Shown piece by piece: positions 16,350 to 25,614 of a DNA stretch of 33,401 nt. Position numbers and translations under genes: made by a program. The notes beneath the pieces are model-generated. The model was given only the letters and a program-made list of their open reading frames with translations, was not told the DNA's origin and did not search any database. The stretch lies in NCBI GenBank assembly GCA_017646785.1, contig JAGCLX010000060.1, forward strand, positions 1 to 33,401, written 5' to 3'. Positions within the stretch are counted from its first letter, which is position 1. Each line of letters begins with the position of its first letter. The stretch is from Alistipes sp. (lineage in GTDB: Bacteria; Bacteroidota; Bacteroidia; Bacteroidales; Rikenellaceae).

Positions 16350-17825
16350 ATGTTAGAGAAGTTAGCGAAACAGACTGCCATATACGGTATTAGCACGATA
16401 GTCGTCAGGTTTTTGAACTATCTGCTTACACCCTACTACACCCGCATATTCACGCAGGGTGAGTATGGCGTAATCACTGATATATACGCACTTATACCCT
16501 TTGCATTGGTCATCCTCTCGATGGGCATGGAGTCGAGCTACTTCCGCTTTACCACCAAAGCCGAGGAGGAGGGTGGCGATGTCGCACAGGGTAAGCGCAG
16601 GGTCTTTGCAACGACGTGGGGCATCACATCGCTTGCGGCTACGGCGTTCTTCGGCTTGGTATGGCTGCTCAACAGCCCCATATCGCACGCCATGGGCGAG
16701 GCCTATGTTGCCCACCCCGAGTATGTAGTTATCGTGGCAGCCATCGTTATGGCCGACGTGTGGTCAATCATCCCCTTCTCGCGCCTCAGGGAGCAGGGTA
16801 GAGCGATGCACTTCGTGCTACTCAAGGCCATGAGCGTACTGCTCAACGTGGGCTTAGCCATCGGCTTTGGCATCGCGGGCTTGTACGACACAACTTTTGG
16901 CATCGGCTGGGTGCTTATCGCCAACCTCGCAGCGAGCGTCATAATATTCTTAGCGCTGCTACCCACAACAAACCGCACACTGCCACGCATAGATGGCACA
17001 CTACTACGCAAGATATTCGTCTACTCACTACCGCTTTTGATTAGCGGCATTGCGGGCACGGCGAATGAGTTTATCGATCGCCAGATGATTAAGTACCTCA
17101 CGCCGGGTGATGGTGCTATGGCCGACCTAGGTGTCTATGGCGCTATCGTAAAGATTGCGGTTGTGATGACCCTCTTTACGCAGATGTACCGCTTGGCTGC
17201 CGAGCCATTCTTCCTCTCGAGCTTCAAGAAGGAGGATTTCAAGGAGGCAAATGCTGCGTCAATGAAGTACTTCGTGATGGCCTCGATGGTCATCTTCCTG
17301 GGCATCGTACTCTTCCGCGACATGTTTGCCCTTATCGTGGGTAGGGACTTCCGCGAGGGTATCAACATTCTCCCCGTGGTCCTCGCCTCGAATGTCTTGG
17401 CGGGAATATGGTTCAACCTCTCGTTCTGGTATAAGCGCGAGGAGAAGACCAAATATGCGGCATACGTCACCTTCCTGGGTCTTGCCGTAACGTTGGGTTT
17501 GAGTTTTGCGCTTGTACCAAAGATGGGATACCGCGGAGCTGCATGGGTGCGCCTTGTTGCTGAGGCTGCGATGGTGGTGTGGAGCTACACCCTCTGCCGT
17601 AGACACTACCCCATACCCTACGACCTCAAGCGCATAGGCGAGTACTTCGCCGTAGCTGCGGTTATATACTGTACCTCAGAGTACGCCCTCGTTGCTCTCA
17701 GTGATACATTGCACACAGCACTCAACGTGCTACTCTTCATGACTGCAATAGCGTACGCCGTATGGCGCGAGAAAATAGATGTTAAGGGGCTCACAAAGGC
17801 CATAATTGGGAAGTTTATACGATGA
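16350..17825 (+). CDS. Polysaccharide biosynthesis/lipid-linked oligosaccharide flippase (MOP superfamily, Wzx-like)
   Basis: The product is a polytopic inner-membrane protein of about 491 aa with roughly 12-14 hydrophobic helices. It starts with MLEKLAKQTAIYGISTIV and LNYLLTPYYTRIF, the typical opening of Bacteroidetes polysaccharide transporters of the MOP exporter superfamily. These flip undecaprenyl-linked glycans across the inner membrane. The frame extends upstream to an ATG at 16314, but that codon would lie at or before the predicted transcript start, and homolog-like sequence begins at 16350. It overlaps holB by 4 nt (ATGA). No glycosyltransferases are adjacent, so it may serve O-antigen, exopolysaccharide or protein glycan export. 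Confidence 0.87.
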   Translation: MLEKLAKQTAIYGISTIVVRFLNYLLTPYYTRIFTQGEYGVITDIYALIPFALVILSMGMESSYFRFTTKAEEEGGDVAQGKRRVFATTWGITSLAATAFFGLVWLLNSPISHAMGEAYVAHPEYVVIVAAIVMADVWSIIPFSRLREQGRAMHFVLLKAMSVLLNVGLAIGFGIAGLYDTTFGIGWVLIANLAASVIIFLALLPTTNRTLPRIDGTLLRKIFVYSLPLLISGIAGTANEFIDRQMIKYLTPGDGAMADLGVYGAIVKIAVVMTLFTQMYRLAAEPFFLSSFKKEDFKEANAASMKYFVMASMVIFLGIVLFRDMFALIVGRDFREGINILPVVLASNVLAGIWFNLSFWYKREEKTKYAAYVTFLGLAVTLGLSFALVPKMGYRGAAWVRLVAEAAMVVWSYTLCRRHYPIPYDLKRIGEYFAVAAVIYCTSEYALVALSDTLHTALNVLLFMTAIAYAVWREKIDVKGLTKAIIGKFIR

Positions 17826-18964
17826 GATTTGCAGATATCATAGGACACGACGACCTCAAGCGTCGCCTCGCAGCACAGATTGATGCGGGACGTGTGAGCC
17901 ACGCACAGCTCTTCACGGGCTTGGCAGGCTATGGCACACTACCCCTCGCCTTGGCTTATGTGCAGTATCTCTTCTGCCCCAACCGCCACGATGGCGACTC
18001 GTGTGGCGAGTGCCCCTCATGCCGCCAGGTGGCAGACTTAGCGCACCCCGACCTACACTTCGTCTTCCCAGTGAACAAGCGCGAGAAGAAGAGTGGCGAG
18101 GTGATAATCAGCGATATGTTCATCGACACATGGCGCGAGGTGTGGAGTGAGAAAGAGGGTATATTCTCGGCAGACGAGTGGTACGCCAAACTCGACCTCG
18201 GCAAGACCATGAAGGGACTCATCACAGCCAAGGAGTCGGAGGAGATAATCAAGAAGTTGTCGTTCAAGAGCTACTCTGCGGAGTATAAGGCGATGATTGT
18301 GTGGCTACCCGAGGCCATGAACCAGGAGGCAGCAAATAAGATACTCAAAATCCTCGAGGAGCCATGGGATAAAACTCTCTTCATCCTTGTCTCGGAGCGC
18401 CCCGAGCAGCTGCTCGCCACCATCACCTCTCGCACACAGGAGATTTCGGTGGGCCGCATTGAGATACCCGCTCTTGTGAATTTAGCACGTTCCGCAGGTA
18501 AGGGTGAGGATGAAGCCCTCAACATGGCACGCCTGGCGGGTGGCTCTATTCTGGAGTTGCGCGAGTTGATAAATGGCGCTACGGATGAGGCGCGCACACA
18601 GTCATTCGAGCTCTTCACACGCCTCATGCGCCTAGCGTATAACGACAAGCACCTCGAGCTCTTCGAGTGGGCAGACGACATCGCGGCACTCACACGCGAG
18701 GGTCAGCGTCAGTTCTTCCTGCACAGCGTGCGCCTTTTGCGCGAGGCATACATGATGCACGCAGGACTCGGCTCTATAAGCTACCTGTGGGGTGAGGAGC
18801 TGAAGTTCTGCCGCAATTTTGCGCCCTACATCGGCAACCAAAATATCGAGATTTTGGTTGAGGAGATTGAGCGCGCCATGTTGCAGATACAGCAGAATGG
18901 CTCGCCACGCATAGTATTCACACACTTCGCACTCGCAGTGTCGAAGCAGATTAATAGATTATAA
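17822..18964 (+). CDS. holB: DNA polymerase III delta' subunit (clamp loader)
   Basis: This 380-aa AAA+ protein fits delta', the stator subunit of the clamp loader. The opening FADIIGHDDLKRRLAAQID, HAQLFTGLAGYG at the P-loop position, the four-cysteine zinc module (CPN...CGECPSC), AHPDLHFVFPV and the sensor region ILEEPWDKTLFILVSE with TITSRTQEI are all characteristic. The P-loop lacks the GKT of an active ATPase, as is known for delta'. The region 75-120 (NKREKKSGEVIISDMF) is a Bacteroidetes-type insertion. It overlaps the flippase stop by 4 nt and is followed 2 nt later by folK. Confidence 0.9.
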   Translation: MRFADIIGHDDLKRRLAAQIDAGRVSHAQLFTGLAGYGTLPLALAYVQYLFCPNRHDGDSCGECPSCRQVADLAHPDLHFVFPVNKREKKSGEVIISDMFIDTWREVWSEKEGIFSADEWYAKLDLGKTMKGLITAKESEEIIKKLSFKSYSAEYKAMIVWLPEAMNQEAANKILKILEEPWDKTLFILVSERPEQLLATITSRTQEISVGRIEIPALVNLARSAGKGEDEALNMARLAGGSILELRELINGATDEARTQSFELFTRLMRLAYNDKHLELFEWADDIAALTREGQRQFFLHSVRLLREAYMMHAGLGSISYLWGEELKFCRNFAPYIGNQNIEILVEEIERAMLQIQQNGSPRIVFTHFALAVSKQINRL

Positions 18965-18966
18965 CC

Positions 18967-19467
18967 ATGGCTACGGAGGTTACACTACTTTTAGGCTCGA
19001 ACGCCGAGGATGCTGCCGCGATTGTCGAGCGCGCCATTGCCATCATCGCCAACAGCGTGGGCGAGGTGGTACGCACATCGAGGGAGTATCGCAGCGAGGC
19101 ATACGGCTTCACCGCTGAGAGGGAGTTTGTAAATCGCGCAGTGGTTGTCATGGTGGAGTGCGATGCCTATGAGGTGTTGCGACGCATAAACCTTATCGAG
19201 GCTCTTTTAGGTAGAGATAGGGATGAGGAGATGCGCATAAAGAGCGCCAAGGGTGAGGCATACGCTTCGCGCCCCATAGACATAGATATAATTTTCTATG
19301 GCAGCGCTACGTTTGCTGACGAGAGGCTTACCATCCCCTACCACTTCCTCGCAGAGCGCGGCTATGCGCTTCGCCCCGTGGCAGAGGTGGTACCCAGCTT
19401 CGCACACCCCGAGCATGGCATGACAACGTCAGAGATGCTCAAGGCATTGGAACACAAAGCAAATTAG
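18967..19467 (+). CDS. folK: 2-amino-4-hydroxy-6-hydroxymethyldihydropteridine pyrophosphokinase
   Basis: FolK transfers pyrophosphate from ATP to 6-hydroxymethyl-7,8-dihydropterin in folate synthesis. The 166-aa product opens with TLLLGSN, has EFVNRAVVV (the F-x-N substrate motif) and the signature RPIDIDIIFYG with the two metal-binding Asp residues. It also has the late LTIPYHFLAERGYALRPVAEV, matching the usual IPHP..R.FVL.PL.E segment with HFLAERGY. Its length is normal. It starts 2 nt after holB, and translation of the following lipoprotein begins 5 nt after its stop. Confidence 0.92.
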   Translation: MATEVTLLLGSNAEDAAAIVERAIAIIANSVGEVVRTSREYRSEAYGFTAEREFVNRAVVVMVECDAYEVLRRINLIEALLGRDRDEEMRIKSAKGEAYASRPIDIDIIFYGSATFADERLTIPYHFLAERGYALRPVAEVVPSFAHPEHGMTTSEMLKALEHKAN

Positions 19468-19472
19468 TGATT

Positions 19473-20063
19473 ATGAAGTATATAACAAAGATATTAGTTC
19501 TATTAGTGGCATTGACTGCATGCACCGGCTGTTTCAAAGAGGAGAAGCAGGGCACACGCATGCGCATTGCTCTATACTCACAGAACGTCGAGGAGGACCC
19601 CATACTAAAGACAACCTGCGACATCGAGGGCTATGCCTTTTGGGTTGGCAAGGGCACAAATTGGGAGGTTAAGAGTTGGGAAGATGCACTCGAGAGGCGT
19701 GCTACAAACATCGACAGACCCAGCGAGGTGCTCACACAGCCCGACGTGGTGGCATCGTACGACATTGACGCCGAGTATCAACTCAACTTCGAGCTGTGGA
19801 CGACATACACATTCATGGTTGTGGTGGATAAGACAAACCGCATATATGCTACGCGCTTCTACGAGACACCCATGAACCTACCCGAGGTTACAACGCAGCT
19901 ACACCTGTACGCATGGCGCAAGACAGGTAAGTCGTGTGGATGGGATGTAACCAACCCATTCCCCGACGAAGAGCGTGAGCCCCTCGTACCCACCGAAGAG
20001 GAAGAGGAGGAGAGCACGGAGGATGAAAACACAGATGAAACAGAGGATACTGTAACAGAATAG
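19473..20063 (+). CDS. Hypothetical lipoprotein with an acidic C-terminal tail
   Basis: I do not recognise a named family. The 196-aa product has a lipoprotein signal peptide (MKYITKILVLLVALTAC), with the acylated cysteine probably at residue 17; a second cysteine (TGC) follows three residues later. The middle (about 25-155) looks beta-rich, with SYDIDAEYQLNFELWTTYTFMVVVD, and may be a small Ig-like domain. The last 30 residues are almost all Glu, Asp and Thr. I use ATG 19473 rather than the GTG at 19467 that overlaps the folK stop. Only 1 nt separates it from the next lipoprotein gene, so the two are probably coupled and may act in the same envelope compartment. Confidence 0.75.
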   Translation: MKYITKILVLLVALTACTGCFKEEKQGTRMRIALYSQNVEEDPILKTTCDIEGYAFWVGKGTNWEVKSWEDALERRATNIDRPSEVLTQPDVVASYDIDAEYQLNFELWTTYTFMVVVDKTNRIYATRFYETPMNLPEVTTQLHLYAWRKTGKSCGWDVTNPFPDEEREPLVPTEEEEEESTEDENTDETEDTVTE

Positions 20064-20064
20064 A

Positions 20065-22191
20065 ATGAGAAGAATTGATTATACAATAGGACGCGCCGCT
20101 TCGGCTGCCGTAGCGGTCATTGCGGTCTTGTTTGGAGCACTGCTACTCACAAAGTGCGCCTCAACAATGGTACCTACAGGTGGCCCCAAGGATACAATAC
20201 CCCCGGTGATTGTCTACATGGAACCAGACAACTTCACTACAAACATCGACACGCTACGTCCACCAAAGATATACGTGGAGTTTGATGAGTATGTGCAGAT
20301 TAAGGATCAGCAGAAGGAGCTCTACACATCGCCTGCGATGAAGAAGGCGCCATCTGTAGTGCGCCGCGGTCGTGGCATCCTCGTGACAATCAAGGATACA
20401 CTACGCCCCAACACCACATACGCCATCAACTTTGGTTCCTCTATCCAGGATAACAACGAGTCAAACCCCTTGCACTCTATGCGCTATGTCTTCTCTACAG
20501 GCCCAGAGATTGACTCGATGTATATGTCTGGCTACACGGCTGACGCCTTCAAGGCCGACTCAGTGAGCAAGTCGTTCATCTACTTCTTCATCGCCGACAG
20601 CCTCGAGCGCAACGAGGAGTGGGACTCTACGATGTTTAAGTACCAGCCTCATGTCATTGCGCGTGCCGAGAAAAACGGTATCTTCATCGCCCAGAACCTC
20701 AAGCCCGTGAACTATCGCATCTACGCATTTGAGGACACGAACAACAACATGTTGTATGAGCCCTCGGTGGACCAGATTGGCTTCCTCGACAGCACATACA
20801 ACCCAATGGAGATGCCAGGCTTCACCATCTGGTACGACTCATTGCGTCACTACCCCTCAGCTGAGCCTCAACTCTACTTCCGAATGTTCATGGACAGACG
20901 CTTTGCGCGCCAGACACTCAGTGGCCAGGAGCGCCTAAACCGTCACAAGGCGATGATATACTTCGGCGCGGAGCACCCCGAGGTAACAAAAATCGAGTTC
21001 GACTCTATCCCCTCGGATAGCGTAATATACGACCCTCAAAATCTCACACGCGACACCGTGGCTCTGTGGTTTAACCTTCCTGCCGAGGTGCTTCCCGACA
21101 CCATCAAGGGTACAATCACATACTTCAAGCACGACTCTGTCAACAACCTCGTAGAGTCTGTTGACAAGCTGCGATTAGCGTGGGTGTACACCGAGTCAAA
21201 GGAGGAGCGTCAGGAGCGCGAGAAGCTCGAAAAGGAGAAGGAGAAGGCTGAGAAGAATGGCGAGGAGTGGGTTGAACCCGAGAAACCTAACCCTTTCAAA
21301 ATTAACATCCCCGCAACCAGCGAGGTGAATAAGGATAGGCATGTCAATTTCGACTTTGAGTACCCACTCACGAAGTTCGACACCGCAGCGATATCATTTA
21401 CCATGACCTCGGAGATGATTACGGAGCCACAAAATGTGGACTTCGAGATTATCCCCGACTCCATCAACAGACGTAAGTTCCAGCTTAGGGCTGAGTGGCA
21501 GCCTAAGGCGAAGTATGAGCTTATGCTCCCCGCGGGCATGTTCGAGAATATCGCAGCGGAGAGCAACGACACCGTCAAGTGCTCATACACAGCATCGGAC
21601 CCTGCGAAGTATGCCATTGTGCATGTGAAGGTTAGCAGCACACACCCACGCGCTAAGTACATCCTTCAGATAACCAACGCGCAGAACAAGGTGCAAAAGG
21701 AGTTGCCCAATGTAACCCCTGGCAGCTACACCTTTGAGTATGTATCGCCTGGCGAAATCATGCTTCGCGTGGTGGAGGATATGAACGCCAACGGCAAGTG
21801 GGATACCGGCGATATGGTCCTCATGCGCCAGCCCGAGCGCACGGAGATTTACAAGAATGAGGAGGGCGTGGAGATTATCACGACCAAGGAGAATTGGGAG
21901 TTCGACATCGACGTGGATATGGATAAGCTCTTCGCACCGATAACCATGGAGTCGCTTGTTAAGATGCTCGACGACCGTGAGGATGAGCGCCTCAAGAAGC
22001 TCGCCGAGGAGATGGCCAAGAAACGTCAGGAGGAGGCCAACAAGAAGAATCAGAACTCTGGCAACATGGGCTTCGGAGGCTTTGGTGGTGGAGGCCTTAA
22101 CTCTGGCACAGGCAGTGGTATGGGTGGCAACATGGGCGGCATGAGTGGCATGGGAGGTAACATGGGAGGCACAGGCAGCATGCGCAGATAA
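20065..22191 (+). CDS. Large Ig-like (Big_5/SbsA-type) lipoprotein with Gly/Met-rich C-terminus
   Basis: This 708-aa protein matches the Bacteroidetes 'Ig-like domain-containing protein' group. A long signal peptide ends in the lipobox LLTKC (C31), followed by TGGPKDTIPPVIVYMEP, a typical start of a Big_5 domain. The domain (about 45-140) contains PPKIYVEFDEYVQIKD and RPNTTYAINFG. FEDTNNNMLYEP near 225 and VVEDMNANGKWDTGD near 570 are calcium-binding-like acidic loops, each within a beta-rich repeat. A highly charged stretch (about 375-415, many E/K) may be a helical linker. The last 45 residues are Gly/Met/Ser/Asn-rich (GGFGGGG, GGNMGGM). It is probably periplasmic or outer-membrane anchored. 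The function is unknown. Confidence 0.8.
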   Translation: MRRIDYTIGRAASAAVAVIAVLFGALLLTKCASTMVPTGGPKDTIPPVIVYMEPDNFTTNIDTLRPPKIYVEFDEYVQIKDQQKELYTSPAMKKAPSVVRRGRGILVTIKDTLRPNTTYAINFGSSIQDNNESNPLHSMRYVFSTGPEIDSMYMSGYTADAFKADSVSKSFIYFFIADSLERNEEWDSTMFKYQPHVIARAEKNGIFIAQNLKPVNYRIYAFEDTNNNMLYEPSVDQIGFLDSTYNPMEMPGFTIWYDSLRHYPSAEPQLYFRMFMDRRFARQTLSGQERLNRHKAMIYFGAEHPEVTKIEFDSIPSDSVIYDPQNLTRDTVALWFNLPAEVLPDTIKGTITYFKHDSVNNLVESVDKLRLAWVYTESKEERQEREKLEKEKEKAEKNGEEWVEPEKPNPFKINIPATSEVNKDRHVNFDFEYPLTKFDTAAISFTMTSEMITEPQNVDFEIIPDSINRRKFQLRAEWQPKAKYELMLPAGMFENIAAESNDTVKCSYTASDPAKYAIVHVKVSSTHPRAKYILQITNAQNKVQKELPNVTPGSYTFEYVSPGEIMLRVVEDMNANGKWDTGDMVLMRQPERTEIYKNEEGVEIITTKENWEFDIDVDMDKLFAPITMESLVKMLDDREDERLKKLAEEMAKKRQEEANKKNQNSGNMGFGGFGGGGLNSGTGSGMGGNMGGMSGMGGNMGGTGSMRR

Positions 22192-22206
22192 CAGCACCCT
22201 ATTAGA

Positions 22207-23085
22207 ATGGCTAAAGTAACAAAGATGAAACGCTATACACGCATTATAATAACACTCATAGCTACGCTCATGGCACTTGTGTGCAGTGAGCGCGCTATGG
22301 CACAGCACACGTTGACACTCACCGGAGGCTCGGGTGTCTCCACAGCACGCTTCTATCCTGCCGAGGAGACCAAGTGGCTGTGGGGCTCAGAGACATTGGG
22401 CCTATCGTGGCGCTACTACAGCGACAAACCCCGCTTTGTGGGCGCCGTAGGTATCGACCTCGAGTATCTGGAGAGAGGTTTTAAGTTGGGATATACCTAC
22501 ACCGTGGAGTATAAGGACGACGAGGAGATACGCCACTACCAGTTCTACACCCGTAACGTGAACAGCATCATGCTGCCCATCGTATGGCAACCCCATATCT
22601 ACGCAGCAAACAACCGCTTGCGCATCTTCATCGAGGCGGCATTCGTACTGTCGTTCAACATCAACTCCAACTATAGCTACGAGAATGACCGCTACCCTGG
22701 AGGCGAGTATGAGTGGAAGGTGCCCCGCGACAACCGCTTTGCCTATGGTCTTTCGGGAGGCGCGGGCTTCGCAGTGCTCCTCGGCCAAGTGGAGTTGGGT
22801 CTTAAGGCGAAGTACAACTTCGGCTACTCCGACCTCTTGAAGAACCGCAACAAGTACTACTCCAACACTACGGACGGTCGCGAAAACCCATTCTGGTACT
22901 CGCCACTACGCTCTCCGATGGATAACATCAACGTGATGTTCACCGTGGGCTGGCGCTTCAACAAGCGAGGCTTCGACGCGTGGTATGTGGTACGCCCCAA
23001 GCGCGAGAAGCGCCTCGACAGCTTCAACTTCTCGGAGCAGACAGGTAAGGGCGGCTCATCAAGCTCTACCGCGACAAGACGATAA
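22207..23085 (+). CDS. Outer-membrane beta-barrel candidate
   Basis: I do not recognise a specific family. The 292-aa product has a signal peptide ending in ERAMA-QH (residue 32) and then many alternating beta segments with aromatic ends, such as LGLSWRYYSDKPRFVGAVG, RIFIEAAFVLSFNI, FAYGLSGGAGFAVLLG and VELGLKAKYNFGY, which suggest a PorT-like or OmpA-like barrel. The last 35 residues are basic and Ser-rich and lack a terminal aromatic residue. ATG 22225 (MKRYTRI) would give a more usual signal peptide than ATG 22207; I keep the longer frame. It follows the Ig-like lipoprotein by 15 nt in the same operon. Confidence 0.72.
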   Translation: MAKVTKMKRYTRIIITLIATLMALVCSERAMAQHTLTLTGGSGVSTARFYPAEETKWLWGSETLGLSWRYYSDKPRFVGAVGIDLEYLERGFKLGYTYTVEYKDDEEIRHYQFYTRNVNSIMLPIVWQPHIYAANNRLRIFIEAAFVLSFNINSNYSYENDRYPGGEYEWKVPRDNRFAYGLSGGAGFAVLLGQVELGLKAKYNFGYSDLLKNRNKYYSNTTDGRENPFWYSPLRSPMDNINVMFTVGWRFNKRGFDAWYVVRPKREKRLDSFNFSEQTGKGGSSSSTATRR

Positions 23086-23098
23086 CACCGCAACACAC

Positions 23099-23106
23099 TA
23101 ACTTTG
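23099..23106 (+). promoter_or_regulatory. Possible internal -7 element upstream of rbfA
   Basis: TAacTTTG lies 32 nt before the rbfA start, in the 52-nt gap after the preceding gene. There is no TTTG at the matching -33 position, so this may be a weak internal promoter or chance. Confidence 0.4.
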
Positions 23107-23137
23107 AATTAGATATAACGAAAATAGCATAAACATT

Positions 23138-23476
23138 ATGGATTCTACAAGACAGCAAAAGATTGCGCGCCTACTACAGCGCGACATAGCAGAGATCGTT
23201 CAGAAGGAGATGGCCGACACAACACGCGGCTCACTCGTAACCATCACCATGGTGCGTGTATCTCCCGACTTGGCATACGCGAAGATTTACGTCAGCGTAT
23301 TCCCCTTTGAGCGCAGCGAGGCGATACTCGAGGCCATCAACGAGCAGAGCTGGCTCATTCGCAAGATACTCGGCGCACGCATCCGCAACCAGCTCAAGGT
23401 TGTCCCTGAATTGGAGTGGTTCATCGACGACTCGCTCGAGTATATCGACAACATCGACAACTTGCTTAGCAAGTAG
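23138..23476 (+). CDS. rbfA: Ribosome-binding factor A
   Basis: RbfA is a KH-domain protein that binds the 30S subunit and aids 16S rRNA 5'-end maturation, especially in the cold. The 112-aa product starts with STRQQKIARLLQRDIAEIVQ and has the family core VTITMVRVSPDLAYAKIYVSVF, followed by IRKILGARIRNQLKVVPELEW, with the conserved P-x-L-x-F/W-x-x-D motif as PELEWFIDDS. Its length is normal. It is followed after 26 nt by an FtsX-like permease gene, a pairing that recurs in Bacteroidetes genomes. Confidence 0.93.
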   Translation: MDSTRQQKIARLLQRDIAEIVQKEMADTTRGSLVTITMVRVSPDLAYAKIYVSVFPFERSEAILEAINEQSWLIRKILGARIRNQLKVVPELEWFIDDSLEYIDNIDNLLSK

Positions 23477-23502
23477 CCTAACCACATCATACACAGGGTA
23501 CA

Positions 23503-24690
23503 ATGCTGTGGTTTACGTTCGCACGCCGATATATGTTTTCACCGAAGTCACACTCGGTGATTAACGTCATTGCGTCCGTGAGCGTGCTTGCCGTGGCAAT
23601 ACCCACTGCCGCCATGATTATCCTCATGGCTATGTTCGACGGTCTCACCTCGACAATACAGCAGTACAATCGCGCTGTGGATGCCGACATAGAGATAGTT
23701 CCCACGCGCGGATCAACCTTCCGTAGCGACGAGGTGGAGATTGAGCGAATACGCGATATCGAAGGTGTCGTAGCCACCACCTCATACATCGAACAGAGCG
23801 TTATGGCCTCGGCACATGGTCGACGTGTTGCCGTGTCACTGCGCGGAGTGGATAGCACCTACTGCGATGTCATATCGCTCGACCAATACCTTGTGTTAGG
23901 CGACTTCAACAGCATAAAAAGGGGTGATATAATCCTAAGTGCCACCGTTGCCTCCGAGCTTGCGACATACAGCTTGGGCGCACCCATAGAGCTATATGCG
24001 CTTAACCGCAAGCAGATATCGACACTTCTACCCACAAGTGGCATATCGCACCATAAGACATACCTCGGAGGTGAGGTCATGACCAACTACGAGAACGATG
24101 CGACGCTTGCTATAGGCGACCTACGACGCGTACAACAACTACTAAGCTACAACGACAAGCTCTCCTGCATAGCTATCAAGGTGAGCGAAGGCGTCGACAT
24201 AGATAGGGTTAAGCAAGAGATAGGCAGCATTGTTAATGAAAACCTCACCGTGCAGACGCGCAACGACAAGAACGCCTCGACAAACGCCATACTGCGCATC
24301 GAGAAGTTCGCCATACTGCTCATCGGCCTACTCATCGCCACGGTAGCCACCTTCTCCATTGTGGGCACGGTGCTCATGCTCATCACCGAGAAGAAGCTCG
24401 ACATTGCCACCATGCGCGCCATGGGTGCAAGCAATAGGCTTTTGCAGCGCATATTCGTTGGCGAAGGCATGTTACTCACGGGCTTTGGCTGCGTAATAGG
24501 CACGCTCATAGGCGTGGGCTTTGCGCTCGGTCAGCAGCACTTCGGGTGGATAAAAATTCCGGGCAATATGGTCGTAGAGTGCTACCCCGTAGATATGAGC
24601 CTGGCAGATGTAGCCATAATAAACATCATAATGATAGCTATAGGTTTTGTAATATCACAGCTCACGGTGCGAGCTAAAATTATGAAATAG
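23503..24690 (+). CDS. ABC transporter permease, LolC/LolE-like (FtsX family)
   Basis: This 395-aa inner-membrane protein has the MacB/FtsX topology: one N-terminal transmembrane helix (about 20-45), a large periplasmic domain (about 50-265), then three helices (about 270-300, 318-345, 360-385). The opening LWFTFARRYMFSPKSHSVINVIASVS and the internal ITEKKLDIATMRAMGASN match LolC/E-type permeases, which extract lipoproteins from the inner membrane for delivery to the outer membrane. No LolD-type ATPase is encoded next to it, so its partner must be elsewhere. It stands 3 nt before a DUF4296 lipoprotein gene. Confidence 0.88.
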   Translation: MLWFTFARRYMFSPKSHSVINVIASVSVLAVAIPTAAMIILMAMFDGLTSTIQQYNRAVDADIEIVPTRGSTFRSDEVEIERIRDIEGVVATTSYIEQSVMASAHGRRVAVSLRGVDSTYCDVISLDQYLVLGDFNSIKRGDIILSATVASELATYSLGAPIELYALNRKQISTLLPTSGISHHKTYLGGEVMTNYENDATLAIGDLRRVQQLLSYNDKLSCIAIKVSEGVDIDRVKQEIGSIVNENLTVQTRNDKNASTNAILRIEKFAILLIGLLIATVATFSIVGTVLMLITEKKLDIATMRAMGASNRLLQRIFVGEGMLLTGFGCVIGTLIGVGFALGQQHFGWIKIPGNMVVECYPVDMSLADVAIINIIMIAIGFVISQLTVRAKIMK

Positions 24691-24693
24691 TCT

Positions 24694-25614
24694 ATGAAGA
24701 GTGTAAAACAAATAGTGATATATCTTTGGGCTGGTATTATGCTCCTCGGCAGTGTTGGATGCCAGCAGAAGCGCCAAATACCCGACGAGGACCTTGTAAA
24801 AATTTTTCACGACGCCTACCTTGCCAATGCCTACATAAGCGAGAGTAAGATAACCGAGGACTCGCTATACCTCTACGAGCCAATCTTCGAGCGCTACGGA
24901 TACTCGGTCGAGGAGATGCAGTATACCCTCAAAACCTTCTCTAAGCGTAAGAGTGCCCTGCTTAGTGACCTTATGGCAGAGGTGAGCTCACAGCTGGAGC
25001 AGGAGGCTAAAATCGAGGGCCGCAAAATCGTGGTTCTCGACACCATAGACAACGTCGCTAAGCGCCGCTACACACGCACCGTATATGAGGATACGCTAAT
25101 CCACGTTAAGCAGCTGCGCGACACCAACAAGCTCCGCATAAAGTTGAGCGACCTCATCACGGGTGATTACACCATCTCCTTTACCTATTATATAGATACG
25201 CTCGACGAGAACCGCAACTCGCGCGTGGAGGTATATGCACTCAAGGGCGACACCCTCGAGACTCTGCGACACACGATGATGCTCAGCCGCTACCGCGAAA
25301 ATACCTACTCGCGAAAGCTGAGCATAGACTCCACACACACGGAGATATCTGTCGACATGTACTACCACCCACGCAACGAGGAATCGAAGTTGCCAGACAT
25401 AAAAATCACGAACTTCAAAATTGTGCGCGTATTACCCACAGAGCTCTCGGTGGATAGCCTATACTCAACACAGCTCAATCTGCGCCTGATGAACTACGAC
25501 TTGATGATGAGCTTCCCGGCAGACACAGTGAGAGTGGAGGAGCCTACCATCGAACAGCAAGACTCAATAGCGGCAAACCATGAGAAGGATAGCATCACAC
25601 TACACACTCGTTAA
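24694..25614 (+). CDS. DUF4296 domain-containing lipoprotein
   Basis: The 306-aa product has a lipoprotein signal peptide with lipobox GSVGC (C23). The next 85 residues match DUF4296: IPDEDLVKIFHDAYLANAY, then YEPIFERYGYSVEEMQYTLK. DUF4296 proteins are common in Bacteroidetes and of unknown function. The remaining two-thirds (about 110-290) is a beta-rich domain I cannot name. It starts 3 nt after the LolC/E-like permease and overlaps the amidohydrolase gene by 35 nt, so the three are probably translated together. Both Glu-rich ends are unremarkable. Confidence 0.8.
   Translation: MKSVKQIVIYLWAGIMLLGSVGCQQKRQIPDEDLVKIFHDAYLANAYISESKITEDSLYLYEPIFERYGYSVEEMQYTLKTFSKRKSALLSDLMAEVSSQLEQEAKIEGRKIVVLDTIDNVAKRRYTRTVYEDTLIHVKQLRDTNKLRIKLSDLITGDYTISFTYYIDTLDENRNSRVEVYALKGDTLETLRHTMMLSRYRENTYSRKLSIDSTHTEISVDMYYHPRNEESKLPDIKITNFKIVRVLPTELSVDSLYSTQLNLRLMNYDLMMSFPADTVRVEEPTIEQQDSIAANHEKDSITLHTR

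Noticed and set aside
17840..17950. Missing GKT in the Walker A region of holB as a possible loss of function
   Set aside because: Delta' subunits are known to lack an active ATP site, so this is expected for the family.
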